DNA of 64,000 nucleotides from Mansonella perstans (Eukaryota > Nematoda > Chromadorea > Rhabditida > Onchocercidae), in the NCBI GenBank assembly GCA_037074765.1, contig JBAMDO010000043.1, positions 169,501 through 233,500 of the forward strand. The letters run 5' to 3'. The notes under the pieces are model-generated. The model did not search any database, was not told the DNA's origin, and saw only the letters and a program-made list of their open reading frames with translations. Both the position numbers and the translations under genes were made by a program. Of the stretch, positions 37,091 through 50,792 are shown piece by piece (the first letter of the stretch is position 1; every line of letters starts with the position of its first letter).

Positions 37091-40000
37091 ATTATATTGC
37101 TGACGACATTTATCATCTGTATGTTTTATTTGGCAAGTACCATCCACTGGAACTGCAGTAAAATTCCCGGCGTTTGGTGACAGCATATGCAAGACTCTTT
37201 TGTGAGTGTATGTTTGTTTTGTGTTGTTTCATCAAATGTTCCGTTTATTGTGTATAGAATATTTGAGTAAGGAAGTGTTCTTGAAAGCTATCACTTCCTT
37301 TTGTCTCTAATAACATGTTTTTGTAGAGTTGCATGTGTTCCACTTGTCTATCTTGCAGTTATGGTTAAGTTCATGCTATAATGTCGTGTCTTTTTTTTTC
37401 TGAGGATTTATTCTTTTGCGGCCAAAGAAATACCAGTAGAAAAGAGCATATATAATACAAAAATTTCGTTTGGTATTGTGGTTAACGTCTATTAGTTAGG
37501 ATATCTGCTTGATGGTTTCGCTGATTGTCTTTCATCTCTGCATGATTTAAAATCTACATCGAAACGTTTGTACCTCATTGTCGAGGGGACCGTACACTGG
37601 GAATGATACTTAAAGTTGTTGTCTTGTAGGAATTATCATGGTGATTATTTCGATTAGATGTTTGAAATGAAAAAAAAGCTATGGAGTGAGAAGGAATCGC
37701 AGAACAGAAATCAAGCTGAATAATATTACATTATGAGATATGATGATTAAGATTGACAATGGAATTAATGTGTAGGATTGGATAGGGGGATGGAAGAAAA
37801 AATTCCAGCAATAAGGATCATTTTTAAGGAATTGATTAAGTCTCCTAATAATATTGGTTTCATAGAACGAAAGAAGAAGTGAATTTTGAGAAATTAGAGA
37901 AATAAATATGAGACATAGATTCTTTTATGAAACAGAAATATTAGAGAAATCGATATGCATGATGGTTGTAATTTTGTAGTTTGCATATATTGCATAATTT
38001 GTGGACGTCCTGGACTGTTTCTTTTTTGAATGTACAGTTCAAAAATCATTGGGCCGTTCGTTCTGTATGACCGGCGATGTTTTATATCATATTCACTCAC
38101 GCATACTATAAAACTATATTCGATAAATTGATGCATCCACATACCATGAAACTTTAAAAAATGAGTCTGGGTCCTTCAATTTTGTTCTGTCATATGTATA
38201 CGCTTCACTCCGTCTTCCTGATATCATGTTGTCACTACGTCGAAGTTTTGTTATTCCTCTTGCAACGTTGCGATAATGATTTATAACATTCTTTCTGATT
38301 TGTAAATTTACTAGTTTCATTGTTGGTTTCTAATAGTTTCATTACTGTAGTGAATGTCTCTCTAGATCGTTGCAACTGCGCTTGCGAAAATTCCACTTTA
38401 GTGTTCAGAATGATTCGTTCCACTTTCACAAGTGACTCATCTGAATTGTTTATGCTAATTTGGTTTCCCAAGCTGCAATCAAATGAGGTGATTGTTATTT
38501 TTTGTAATATATAGAAACCTCCTTCAGTTGATTAACCAGATCTCAAGTTTGCTAAGTATCTGTTTTCTCTTAATTAGTTTTATTTATGGATGAGGAGACA
38601 AAATATATAGAGCAACAGGCAAGTGATTAATAATAATAGTAATATTAGCAATAATAGTGATAGTGATAGTAATAACAAAGTGCCCGGTGGTATCATCATT
38701 GATAAGGCGGTGAATATCTCAGCTTATCGGTATTGTCATGATTAATTTCGCTTGATTATTGCTATATATTTTCTAGTGTTCTAGGAGTGAATGTTTCCAT
38801 ATTTATCCTGGGAAACAGAGCATTTTTGAGCAATTGTATGGCTATGACAATAAACCGCTGTGCTGAGTAGAATTTTGGAGATCTGTGTTGAAATATGAAT
38901 TGATCATATTTATATTTTTATATTTTTGATATTGTAAATGAATTTTATATCCTTATATTTTGATAAACTATTGCAAATGAATTACTTCGCGCAAAATTTT
39001 TTAAAGTGATATTTTCCCATAAGTATTATCCACTACAGTTGCCTGTTATGATTATGTTTATTTACTCCAGTACTGACATCTTACATGTATGCATGTGACA
39101 ACTTTGTGCTTCAAAAATGGTACTCGTCTTTACACTTGTTATCATTGAAGAACTTGTTTACCTTTTCAGCAATAGGTTGACATTACTTGTTTTTGTTGGC
39201 CAAATACTGGACTCAGCAAAAGATGAAATCTTTTGTCATTGTGCACAGTTAAATTGGTTTGTAGCAAAAACATATGTAATGTATGAGGCTTCTAATTTCT
39301 TTCTTGGAAATTAGTATAACCTATAGTATAAGTGGAACTGAGATTGCCGAAATGCCTCTTATTAATATATCCTCCATAAATCATTCTTCGAAAAACCGGT
39401 TTATTTTTATGACCGGAATTACCAAATAACCAGTTGACTTACCGATCAAATCACCGCATAAAATACAAACCATATCTGGAGATTATTTTCTCACTCATAT
39501 TCGATAGTCGGAGATCTGACCCTACTGACTGATGCGGTGCTTTTTGATTTTGATTCTTGCACATATAAAAGGATGTTTCGTTTAGATCCGCAGTAGATGG
39601 AAAAAGTTTGGGTTTTCTAAGAACTGCTTACATATAAAAAGATGTCTCGTTTAGTCAGTTTTTTACTGAAATAAATGCCGAGTATTTCGGAAACTCCAAT
39701 GAATCGCTTGCGCTTCAGATGGAGTCAATAGAATTAATAATTTTAAATTTAATAGAATTTTATAATTTGAGAGACAATGAGATAATTTTCTTCACTTGGT
39801 CTTCCTGTTCCGTGATATTGTTTATTAATTTTTGCCATTTACAAAATATTGAAGCTCCTCTCCTTACGTTCATTAATTTCTCGCAACAATGCGTGAAGAA
39901 ATGAAACTTCCGTTCAAAATTCTAAAGAATTAAAAGAATTTCAATAACGAATATTACATGTTTTCTTCATCTTTGTCCGAAAAGAATACTCAAAAAAAAA

Positions 40001-41734
40001 AAAAAAAAAAAGATCATTTGTTCTCTTATTATTATCGTTAATTAATGCTTCTTGCTATTATAATTTCATATAGCAGAAGTATTGTTGGTGACAGTCGACT
40101 GAAAGATATTTGTTGATGACGAGATATTTATTTCGACTGCGATAAAGGTAGTAACATATGGAATACTACATAGCTATAATTCACTACGAAATATACCGTA
40201 CTAGAATAATTTCTTAACAAATGCAAGCTGATAGAAGTTTGAACCATGCACTGTGGACAATAAATGGTTTAGAGATTTTCGAGATAACTTATAAGGCGTT
40301 GAAGTGACCACTAACTACCGTGAAAAATAAACGGTGGTACGTGAACTGTGTAATATCGTTAATAGCATAAATGTAACATTTATGTTAGATTTACATCTAG
40401 TATCCTCTTGTTTCCAACATATTTTACTCAACTGTGCCAAACTGTAAATTCAACTTTTTCTGAAGTTCTTTTTTCCATACCACTGCAAAAGTGATATGTT
40501 AGAGGAGCTAAAGTTAAGTAAATCCAAGCATTATCAGATATTACATATGCGGAAATTCCTGTATTACAATGAAAATGTACAGAATAACGAGATATTAATT
40601 AGCGGGTAGATGGAACAAAATAATACGATAATGGGTACCAAATCCAGCAAAGGAGTTTGGAAGTTCGGCACATACGTGGATTATCAGGAATTGCGTTCCA
40701 TTGCAATAATTACAATTGTCCAGCATTTTTTGTAAAATAGTATCAAAGTGCTATGTCGGAGTATTTCATTGCTGCATAAAGTATGAAAAAAATTTAGAAG
40801 AGAGCTCATTTCCAAATGCCATTCAAAATCAAAGGCACAAAAATGACTTGAAAGTTCAGTTCCCATGCATTTCAGGATTTTATCGAAATTTCAGAAGCAA
40901 ATATATGTACAAATATATGAACCTAACTGATTGAACACTTTTATTACAAGTAGCAATATTAGAGAATAAATCTATCGTTATGTGAATATTAAGTTACGGA
41001 TGATATGGATATTAACATGATAGGTAATGCCGACAACCACTACCCATCATCATCAATTGTTACCTCCACCAGCCTTAATCAATGCGTTGCATGCAACAGT
41101 AACAGATCTATAACACTCCAAGAATAGTTGCATGTTTTGTTCCAAATGAAAAAGAGCTTTGAGTTGCTTTGGGTTTTATTTGCGTTACCTTAAAATCGAT
41201 AACCTTAGATTTCCTCCCCCCTGGTTTTCCTCTTTATCTCTAAGATTGAAATGGTACCACGAAAGTAGCAATCTCTAAATACGTGTTAATTAAATGTTAA
41301 TCGATAATATTTATGAGCATTTTTGCTCTCATCAAAACATTTTTACACTTTCATCGTTTGATAATTTTGAACTAATTCTATTCAGGTTTCCTTGGTTTAA
41401 TGCTAAAATTATAAATCTGAATTTATTTTTATTCTTTTTTTGCATATTCTATTATATTTATTTTACTCACTGTATTTTGACAACCTATATAGTATGGGAA
41501 TCAAAGTGAAAACAATTCTTACAATTGTGTATTTTGCTGAACAACTTCATGTTTGCTGGCTATTCATGTATATTTTCTTCTATCATTGAACTTTATTTTG
41601 ACTGTAATTTTTTTTTAAGCGTTTTTTGTCCTTCCAATTCTGTACATATTTTTGACACTATTTGCAATTTAGTTTATTAAAATAGAATAGATTAGAAATA
41701 TTCACTTGGTAACTAATGTGCATTTAATTTTTAG
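37091..41734. other. About 4.6 kb intergenic; coding-like minus-strand frames near 38 kb
   Basis: It begins with the ILRUN 3' end. On the minus strand 38472-38310 follows a TTGATTGCAG acceptor and codes a charged, helix-like stretch (LVKVERIILNTKVEFSQAQL) up to a possible GTAAAT donor; an adjacent frame at 38320-38114 and another at 38142-37894 also look protein-like but are out of phase. No family was recognised, and they may be a decayed or unknown gene. A TGATAG/TAA simple repeat lies at 38629-38676, a tandem TATAAAAGGATG-type duplication at about 39560-39655, and an A-run at 39991-40010. Confidence 0.5.
38629..38676. repeat. TAA/TGATAG simple repeat
   Basis: Mixed TAATAATAG and GTGATAG units in non-coding sequence. 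Confidence 0.75.
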
Positions 41735-41763
41735 GGCATGAGGTATTTCCATTGACTGGCCCA
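41735..41763 (+). promoter_or_regulatory. 5' leader of epg-7 with a 5-codon upstream ORF
   Basis: TTTTTAG ends at 41734. Within the 29-nt leader an ATG at 41738 opens a frame of five codons ending in TGA at 41753-41755, 8 nt before the main ATG at 41764 and in a different frame. Confidence 0.5.
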
Positions 41764-44700
41764 ATGTTTTACGTCTTCTACGTGAACGAGGGTTCTCTAC
41801 AAGCATTAGAAGTATCTGTTGCACTTGGTTCGGTTCACAAATTACAATGTGTTATAGAAGAAATAACTCGCGTACCTGTTGCGGAACAGGTTTGTTTTTG
41901 CTAGGTCTTCAATTGTCAGTTTCAGGCAACTGTAGGATAATAGGTCTGAAAAATTCAATTATTTCCAGTATAAAGAAAATTTAGTTAATTCCAATGATGT
42001 GTAAAATGCAATTAATTCCAATGATAAAGAAAATTCAAAGATACGATGATTCAACCATTACTTTTTTCTAGATAGTTATAATGCTGTTCCGAATAACATG
42101 AAATGATTGAAAAATGACTGCTTTCTGCAGGCTTTGCTTGTTTCCGGAGGAGAAGGGTTGCAGTCGGAAAAGCAGGTGTCACATTATCAAGGAGCTGGTA
42201 CGGAATCGAATCCTCTGTTCCTCTTCCGTAAATTATACAAGGAAGATAGTCAGTGCACAGAGCAGACAAATAGTGATGAATTATACACACTGTGCGCAGG
42301 TAATATAAATTAGATAGATGGATGGATATGTAAATAGATTAGATATATAGATAGATTAGGTAGGTAAGTAGATAAATAGATGGGTAGAAGAGATAGGTGA
42401 ATAGAAATAGATAGGCAGTTAGATATAGATAGATAGATAGATGGATAGATATAAATAGACAGATAATCATTTTATAATTTTTGTCACCACTCAGGCAGTT
42501 GTCCTCTAATCAGGATATTTTTTTCCTTTTTGTAAAAATAGATCTCTAGAAATGATAGTTCGAGGAATGTTATTTGATCGTAACACTTTGAAATTACTAA
42601 ACTCAATGATTTGTAATTTAGCGAATGATAGTTTCGTAAAAGCTGCGCAATTTTTTACACTATGTAATTGTACCGAATTCGAATGCGCTGTCTTAAGAAA
42701 AGTGAACTGTGTTGTTCTACAAAGTGTTCTACAGGTTTTTACGAGGAACTGCGTGTTCTTGATAGCTCAACAATATCAAGACCGTTAATTACGCGGTATT
42801 GTGATGCTGGGCGATTAGGATTAAAAGTTGCTGAAAGAAGCTTGCAGCTTTGTGCTCGTTTAGTTCAAGACCATCAACTTCTGCATCAGGTAAATCCGTT
42901 ATTTTCAGAACTTATAATTTAATTTCATGTTATTATATAGCAGTTCTGCTGATATAGATATTTAGATTCTTGTTTGTAGGGATGGTTAGCGTTAATATCC
43001 AATCTTTATGATTCGCGAAATCAAATTGAGAAAAAATCTGAGCGTTTTCTCTGTCGCTATGAGCGTTTGAAAACAATGAAAATTAAAGCAGAAACTCTAC
43101 TACAAGATTTCGATAACGTGCTTCGTACTTTGCAACAAGTAAGCACTCTTACTTTGTTATGTAATGTTATTCCCTTATGGAGATATCGTATGTATAATTT
43201 TCACCTTTCATAGAGCAGTAATGTTGCACGGAATTCTTCCAGATCAAAATTCCCTCTGCCTTATTATCAAATTCATACAAATTGCAAGGATCATCGAAGG
43301 CTGCTGAGGAATGCACGCTATACCAGTACATCGCTCGTGCGGATCCACAAAATTCGTTGGAGGAAATGTCGGAACAGGTTAATATGCTGTTGTCCAAGGT
43401 ACTGTTTCGAGCATTGTTTTTTGGAACTTTGGATTATTACAGTTCATCGAGGACTTTTAATGCATATGAAATAGTTTGTTTTTCTTCGTACTTTTAATTT
43501 TGTGTACACAAAAAGTGATATTTACTTATATTACGTGTTACCATCAAAAATACATACATCATATATGCACTGCGATCTCAGAATTGAATATAAGCTTGAT
43601 ATAAGCTTAACCAGTGATGACGTTGGACACTCGTACAAAAATATCCCAGGTCAATAAGAAGAGACCCCGTTCAATTTTTAAATGAATTGATTCTCTACTA
43701 TTACAGTATGGAAAGCTGTACAAAAAATTTTTTATGATTTTCTGTAAAATAAACACTTCCAACTGCAGACGAGTGGTACCGAATATGAACAGGTGGTATC
43801 TAATATGAGATATGTCAGTGAGAAAGTTAGTAATCCTGAAATGCGTAATATTCGTGGTATAAATACTCGCCTTACGCAGTTGGATGCAATGTTCCACAGT
43901 AAAGAACGTTAGTTCTGTCTTTGTTAAGTGTATTGTTTCATCGTCTAAGTTTGGTTTTTTATTTTTTTGGTTATCAGTCATTCTTGTTTTGAAGAGGGGG
44001 AATTAATACTTAACTTGATTTTATAGCTTTAAACTGTTTCTTTTTTTTTTGAAATTATATCCAAATTGTTTACCTATCTCAACAGAATTTCAGAAGAAAC
44101 AAAAGTGCTGGAGAACTTATGTTTTGCTGTATCACAACCAGTTGTTGATTCGCAATCTACCAGAGTAAAGTTTTGACTTTTATTAATTGTTAAGTCATCT
44201 TTTCAAGGAGTGTGCAGTATAACATTTCCGCTGATTACTGAAGGTGAGTCCTTTGTATTATAGTTCCTTATATTATAGGATGTTGTGTTGAATCAGCGGG
44301 AAAAAATGTTAGAAGTCAAGAAGCTAATTGAGCAGATGCAGAAAATGGGAAAAGCTTTTCAGCAGTCCAAAATCGAGCTGCTAAATAATATTAGAACAAG
44401 ACTTCGGGGGTGGATATTGCAGGTTATTTTTGCAATCAGATATTCATTTTCGAAAAAAAAAAAGCGGTTTTGTACTCTTTATATCGCTTGCACTACTCGA
44501 AATTTTGAAATTTTAATAAATTGAAAATTTTCAGTTCATTGAGCACAGTTATACCGTTCAAGAATGATTCTTTTTTTCAGGTTTACGATAGGTTGCATAC
44601 TACGAACAATCAGATAATTTTATTTGAAGAAAAATACATTGCTTTACGGAACCGACTTGACATCATTCGTCAAGTAAAAGAGAGTCCAATAATGTTTGCC

Positions 44701-47700
44701 ACGGCACTCACCGAATGTCTCCGCCGGAGTGTACTGCAACCAGTTCGTGACTAAATTTTTGCAACTTCGTTGGGGCAGAATTGGAGTTTGATTGTGCGAG
44801 TTTGTTACTTTTTACAGGAATTTGAGTCGTGGTTTACTTCATTTATGGAAAAAAGTGTTGCTTTGGTCACGGAAGAAACATCTGTACGCGAAGTATTCAA
44901 GCAAAAATTAGGACGACATTTTTTGAAACAGTTATTTCCTGGCATGTTCGATAATTTCCCAAACTTTGCTCCCAGCGGCTTAGTAAATTTTGATAAAAAC
45001 TTGCCTCCTGTAACTCCAGCAGATTTGAGGACTTTGAGACAGGTATGCTGGGATCTTTCGAATAATGGTACATTTTTTGTCATTTCTAATTCTCATTTGA
45101 GATGTAATTATTCCAGCTATGTTGACACCAATAATTTGTTTAGGCTGTTCCGTGTTTAGCAAATTTGCTAAGAGTGACAGATCCCTTTATTTATCAGCGA
45201 CTTTCTGTCAGAGATCCACGACTTGCATCTGGTTCACAAATGACTCCTCCAGTTTTAAAAAGAGAAGAATCATTCTACACAACTGATGCCACAATTAACG
45301 TTGCAAATCTGAACAAAAACTTCCCATCGACGCACTGGCTGAGGTTGTTACTTCATTCTTTTAGCGAGGAAAAACTGTTTAAAATATTTCTGAGTTATCA
45401 GTTACCTTACAAGAAGCGACAATGTAACTCATTATTATATTTTCACTTTTACATTCTTTGGTACTGAACAGTAACAAAAAATTTTAATTATAGCAAATTT
45501 TCTGATTTGTACTTACTTAAGTGCTTAAAAATATAACCACCCGTTTATCTTTTTTATCTCAGTGACCTTTAGCTATTACTGTCATCTTCAGTGGTGATGA
45601 AAATTTGGATGCTATACCTTCAAACGCAACAATGCTAGCTAAATCACCACCCTCACGATTTGGTTCTTCGTTGAGTTTGGACATGGTGGAAGAGTCTCCT
45701 GCGAAGCCACTTAACTCGCTTGCATCTCTTTTTGATGCCTCACACAATGAAGTACTGCCTTTAAAATCCATGAAAATGTTTATCATGTTAAAAATTATTA
45801 GAGGAAATTGGTATAGAATTATGCAGCGACAAGTTGGGATTGCAGTAAATGTTTTGTTTAAATTTGTTTCAGTGTGCGTTTTCATTAATAATTAGTCTAA
45901 TCGCCTCTATAGCGACCTAACTCTCCTTTTTTTCTCAGTTTTCTGGGTAAAAACGTTTTAATAGGTCAAGTTAGGTGAATGGAAAGAGTGGTAGAACTGG
46001 TTCTGCTTAAATATATTCATGGGTTGCTTTCTGTCTAATATCACTAATTAATTTTAGCAAAAGGAAAAATCTGTGGTAATCGGCTAGTGATAGGTGCTGG
46101 TTATCATTTTTTCCTAGAGTAAAGGAAGACTGACGACAGTAATGTTTGGATTCGAAACTGGATTTTGATGTAGTTTTCATTATTACAGCATTGTTGTTTG
46201 ACCTTACTGGAAAATTATTTTTGTTTAGTTGCTTATTCTTCAGAATTTTTCTTGTTTCTGAAATCATAACAACGACTTCCTATCTTCATATGTTACATTA
46301 GCGTCTGAAACTATTACTAGGCATGAAACTGCTAAATATGTCGTATTTCGCTCTTATCGCATTTGAGGGAGGATATTATAAAGATTCCTGATCTCCAGTA
46401 AAGTTCCATAAGTCTTATTCTTAGCTAGCTGATATAACTTTGAAGTTCGAGCGTCCGCTTGCATTTGTTTCTTAAAAATGGAGGTGTCTTGCCGGATTTG
46501 GTGATTAGAAATTGAGTTACGTGAAAAACAATATGAACTTTATTTCTTATTCGATAAATTTCAGATTGTTGAAACTGAGATAGAAATTGAAAGTAAGACA
46601 TACACGGGACTGAGTGTTACAAAAAGTGAACCGATCGCGATACCTCAGAGTAGTGCCTCTGTACTTCAGGTCGTTACTCCGGTAATCGAAGAAGAAAATT
46701 CGCTGGGGGTACAGTGTTTCCATCGTATGCATTCCTTTTTTGCACCTTTGTGTATAATGATGGTGCATATCTTTATTTCCTCCAGATGTCATTACAGGAG
46801 CTATTTATGTCATTTCTTAACCAGAATTTTTATTACAGCAAAAATCGGACAAATCCAGTCAATTTGACACACCTGAGGATCGTGTCATTTACCAGCAGAG
46901 GGTAAACTCATTGTAATATTGCAATATTTTGACTCACATTTTTAATTATTTCAAACTCCAGTGGTTTCTATGTCACCAGAGCCAAGTTAATCATTGTTTT
47001 CACGTCGATTCAGGTAATGATCAAAGTGTGAGATCTTATACAGTCTAAAAAATTTTCATTATAGATTGCTGAGGTGCTTGAAAGATCTCAGCTTGGAAGT
47101 CTGCTTTGCTTGAAGGATGCATTGAAGAAATTTTCATCGGTCAGCTTTCTGCACATTTCTTTAGATGAGAGTATATAGCGTCATAATAGCCTTCTTATAT
47201 TTGTTTCATACAATAATTTTAGCAGCTGATGTACTTGAAACAAGATTTGATTCTTGCTGAAAATCAAGTCAAAGAATATTCGGATAAGGCATTGAAACTA
47301 ATAAACAACTCATTGATTACGTTCATTGGATGTAGAAACGCAGTTTCTATCTCTGATCAACCCAGTAAACTTGTTTTCAAAGATGCAGCCACTGGAACTG
47401 GAACAGAGGATAAACTGGAGAAGTCACTCCCAGAGGTATTTTATAGTTGTGAAATTAAGCTAAAACGTGATCTATTTTGTGAAAGTTTTCTGCCGTACAC
47501 ATTGAAATTTATTTAGTCAATATTTAGTTATTTTATACAATAAAGATCCAATGAATGATTTTTCAGGGCGATGGTAAGGAATTATCGGAAAATAATGTTC
47601 TTGTTTCCGAACTGCAGCAAATCATTGAACTTCAAAAAAAGGAAATTTCACAGCTTCGTGAACAGCAGTCAAGTACAGAAAATACTGCTGACAAGTATGT

Positions 47701-50700
47701 TCTTTTTTGCTGTACATATGTTATCATTCATTTTTCCTTATGTACGGGAAGTGTTTTAAATTTCATTTGTTCTATTGTTGGCAGCGCTATATTGTTTCTC
47801 ATATATGAAAACGATCCGGATATTCTATTTAAATCGCATTTTTTTGACGTTTTATGATGTTATCTATGTGTGTTTATAGAATGGAAGCCGAAAGAAGCGA
47901 AATATATAAAACTTTAGTTGTTGACTACGCGTTGACACTGGAGCGCAAAGTCTCGTCTCACAGTGAAGAAATAAAGGTTCATATAGTTTGCATCATTTCA
48001 TGAGTGTTGAGGTGACACAATTTGAGAACATTTAAATTTTGAAATGCATTGCTGGTTTATGTGGTTTGCAAGAATTTTGTTTGTGTTTCGTTCTAGAGAA
48101 AGAATGAGGAAATTGATTCACTGAAAGCAGCCCTAGACAAACTTCGAGAAAGCGTTGTTCAACAGAGTGCTAAAATTACATTTGATGGATTTCCGAATGA
48201 TGAGACCGGAGATAGTTGCGGAAACGATTGCAAGGTTATATGCACTTTTTTTGAAATTTAGCGCTTCAGAAATACGCAGTTATTTCTGCCTATGAAGTCG
48301 TCTTGTGTTTTTATGTTTAGTTCTCGTGAACCTTAATATAAAAAAAATTATTTCCTTCAAGTTCATATCACCTAGATGCTCGTAACTTTTTGATTAAACA
48401 GAGATTTCGAAACATGAGTATGCCAAGTTAGTACTTTTCCACTGATATAGTTTGGCTTGGAAGAAATAAAAGAAAATTTTTGTGGGATGAGAAAAAACAT
48501 TGTTTGTAATGGCTCCGCACAATTCAGAATGAGGAAAATATCTTTTGATCTCCTTATGCAGAGAAAGAGTAAAGTTATGGTAAACTTCCACAAATTTCTT
48601 TGAAAAAAGGATTTAAAATTTTCAGAAGAAATACATAACTGCTCATGATGACTCTTTATTTGGCACTTTACCAATCGACACGAAGGAGATATACTCGGTT
48701 GCGTAAGTTTATTCATAGTTTTGTCTTTTGTTCTTGGCTTGTTTTAAGAGGCTGCAAAATTGTTTCATTTGCAGATCTGAATTAACTGATTTTCAAGACG
48801 ACGTTACTGTTAGTTCAGCATCTAACGACCTGTCAAGAGGATATCTTTTGAAGTCTTTTATTGTTAGTCATGGTAAAGATATTTTGTTGCTTTTGCTGTA
48901 ATTAGGAATGTGAAAATTTTTAAATCAGAAACTGTGCTGATTACGCTCAATCTGCATGAATGTTAGTTCTGTTAAAAACAAAAAAAGGCTTGTTCTTGTA
49001 GCGAACTTTTAAAACAGGTTCACCATTATATTTGTAAATCGAATTGTTTCGTTTCTGTTTCGTGATGATCACGCTTAGGTTGTATGGATAGCAGTCTGGC
49101 TTGCTAATTAGCACACAATCTCTGAAGATTCTATGCTCATAACCGATATGGAATGCTTAATATTGCTCTTATTTTATTGTAGCCGTTATTCATAACTTTG
49201 TGCTAGAATGCTGTTGTAAATATTTGATTTCTTTTTTAAAGCAGCTACAACTATGGCGGATTCCTTAGAAGTGACGACTGAAGAGAGAAATGCAAAAAAC
49301 GAAAACACAGGTGAAGAACTGAGAACTCAGGTAATTGCTAATGAGCTGAATTTTGTGCTTTTGCCCACTCTACCTTGGTTCTGTAAATCGGAGTGAAGAG
49401 GAGTGTAATTGAAAGCCATTTTTGTTTTACGGGCGATATTCTTTATGGCTATCTTCTGACAATATCTTTTCAGGCAGATTCGGATGAAGATATTGCACCA
49501 GTTACGGTGAAATCAGCTACTGTTCAAACAACCATATCACTGCGAGAGATGCGAACAATGATTACAGTGCAAGACATTCATGAGTTTTGTGCTGTCTTGG
49601 TTGTTTGGAGTGAGTCCCATAACGCTTACATATTGTTCAGGCTAGTTTTCTTTCATGAATTTTGTTAACGGTTCATTTATGAAACATTTCTGTAGAAAGT
49701 GACAAGCGTAGCATTTAGTATAAAATAGCCGTTACACCAAACTTCCTCTGCTGATATGTATTGGCTCTCTTCCTAGAGTCTTTAAAAAAAAAAAAAAAAA
49801 ATAAAAAACAGATTTTAGTAAAGTGTTGAATTCTGATATCTTTTTATCTTAAGTTATTTTGAACGATATAAATGAATTATCGTTGGTAGTTAGTCGGACA
49901 ATATGACTTCTTTATGTATTTGAGAAAATGCATATTTCAAGTTTTAAGGCAGAGTTTGTGAAATATACTGATAGTCTACGTAGTGAATGATCAAAATTTA
50001 AATTTTTTACATAATATTCTCGACATTGTTGAAATGTTATTGTGTAGTTAGGCTAAGTAACCATTCATAGGTTGCTTTCCTTGAATTTAATTTTATCATT
50101 TGCACAGCAACGCGCTGTAGGGCGTGATAATTTTTTTTTTGTGGTGGATTTGAGTCTTCTATGTCATGTATACACTTGGCACTCGGTTCTTCGATATCCT
50201 GGCACACTTCCTTTTTTCAGTTTCGTTAGTGATCATGTCTCTCTTTTTTGATTTTTTCGTTTACATTTCTTCTTACTATGATTTTTTTCTCGTATCACTA
50301 ATTGAATGTGATGATATACATCAGATATATGTTTTGGGCGTAAAAAACTCAGATTTTCTTGTTTTTCTATCAGCTTTACACCGACTAGATCCTCATGTAT
50401 TAGCGATGCTGCATCTTCACAGCTAGATCAAAACATTTTCAGTGTTTCTCCAATGTTTCATTTTGTCAAAGAGAGTAGTTTGAAACGCGTGGGAGTAAAG
50501 TGGGACCGACAGTCAGCAGCTGCGGTCGGTCAACGTCCTAACTGGCTGATGGCTGTAACTACTCGCCTAGAATTATGCAAAATACGTAAGACGGATAATC
50601 GGTTAGTGTACGTTATCGTTTTCGTTGCAGGTTTTGTCATTTTAAAGGCCTGGAAAAATATAACTTTTTCCAGAGATCAGTTAATTTCTTTTTTTCAGTT

Positions 50701-50792
50701 ACAATTTGAAAGTTGGAACGAAATTTTATCGGGTGGAAGTAGAACCACTGCAGATGGACTCATCGAGTATTCGACGTCATATTGATGAGTAG
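41764..50792 (+). CDS. epg-7: FIP200/RB1CC1-ATG11 family autophagy scaffold
   Basis: Twenty-five exons start at 41764, 42131, 42735, 42980, 43243, 43769, 44094, 44279, 44581, 44818, 45144, 45592, 46565, 46839, 47065, 47223, 47567, 47880, 48097, 48626, 48775, 49242, 49474, 50443 and 50699, giving about 1135 residues. The N-terminus is the ubiquitin-like fold of RB1CC1 (LLVSGGEG, then NPLFLF). A helical ATG17-like region follows (HQGWLALISNLYD, IKIPSALL), then an acidic Ser-rich linker, a coiled coil (exons 17-19), and a C-terminal Claw domain with AYILF, SVSPMFHFVKE and VGTKFYRVEVEPL. FIP200 and EPG-7 scaffold autophagosome formation and bind cargo receptors such as p62/SQST-1 through the Claw. 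Least certain are the ends of exon 6 (43907 or 43898) and exon 12 (45751 or 45844). Intron 23 appears to start with GC. Confidence 0.88.
42301..42470. repeat. GATA-type microsatellite in epg-7 intron 2
   Basis: Degenerate (GATA)n with GGTA and GGAT variants fills most of the intron between exons ending at 42299 and starting at 42735. Candidate exon frames in 42552-42720 are out of phase and were left as intron. Confidence 0.85.

Noticed and set aside
42301..42470. CRISPR-like repeat array
   Set aside because: It is a degenerate GATA microsatellite without spacers, in a eukaryotic intron.
42552..42734. 5' extension of epg-7 exon 3 in another frame
   Set aside because: It is open but out of frame with the FIP200-like sequence; the acceptor at 42734 keeps phase with exon 2.
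43167..43397. Minus-strand 76-codon frame
   Set aside because: It is the antisense shadow of epg-7 exon 5, whose plus-strand frame joins in phase and matches FIP200.
46962..47013. Possible cassette exon in epg-7 with AG acceptor and GTAATG donor
   Set aside because: Its 52-nt length breaks the reading frame between the neighbouring phase-0 exons.
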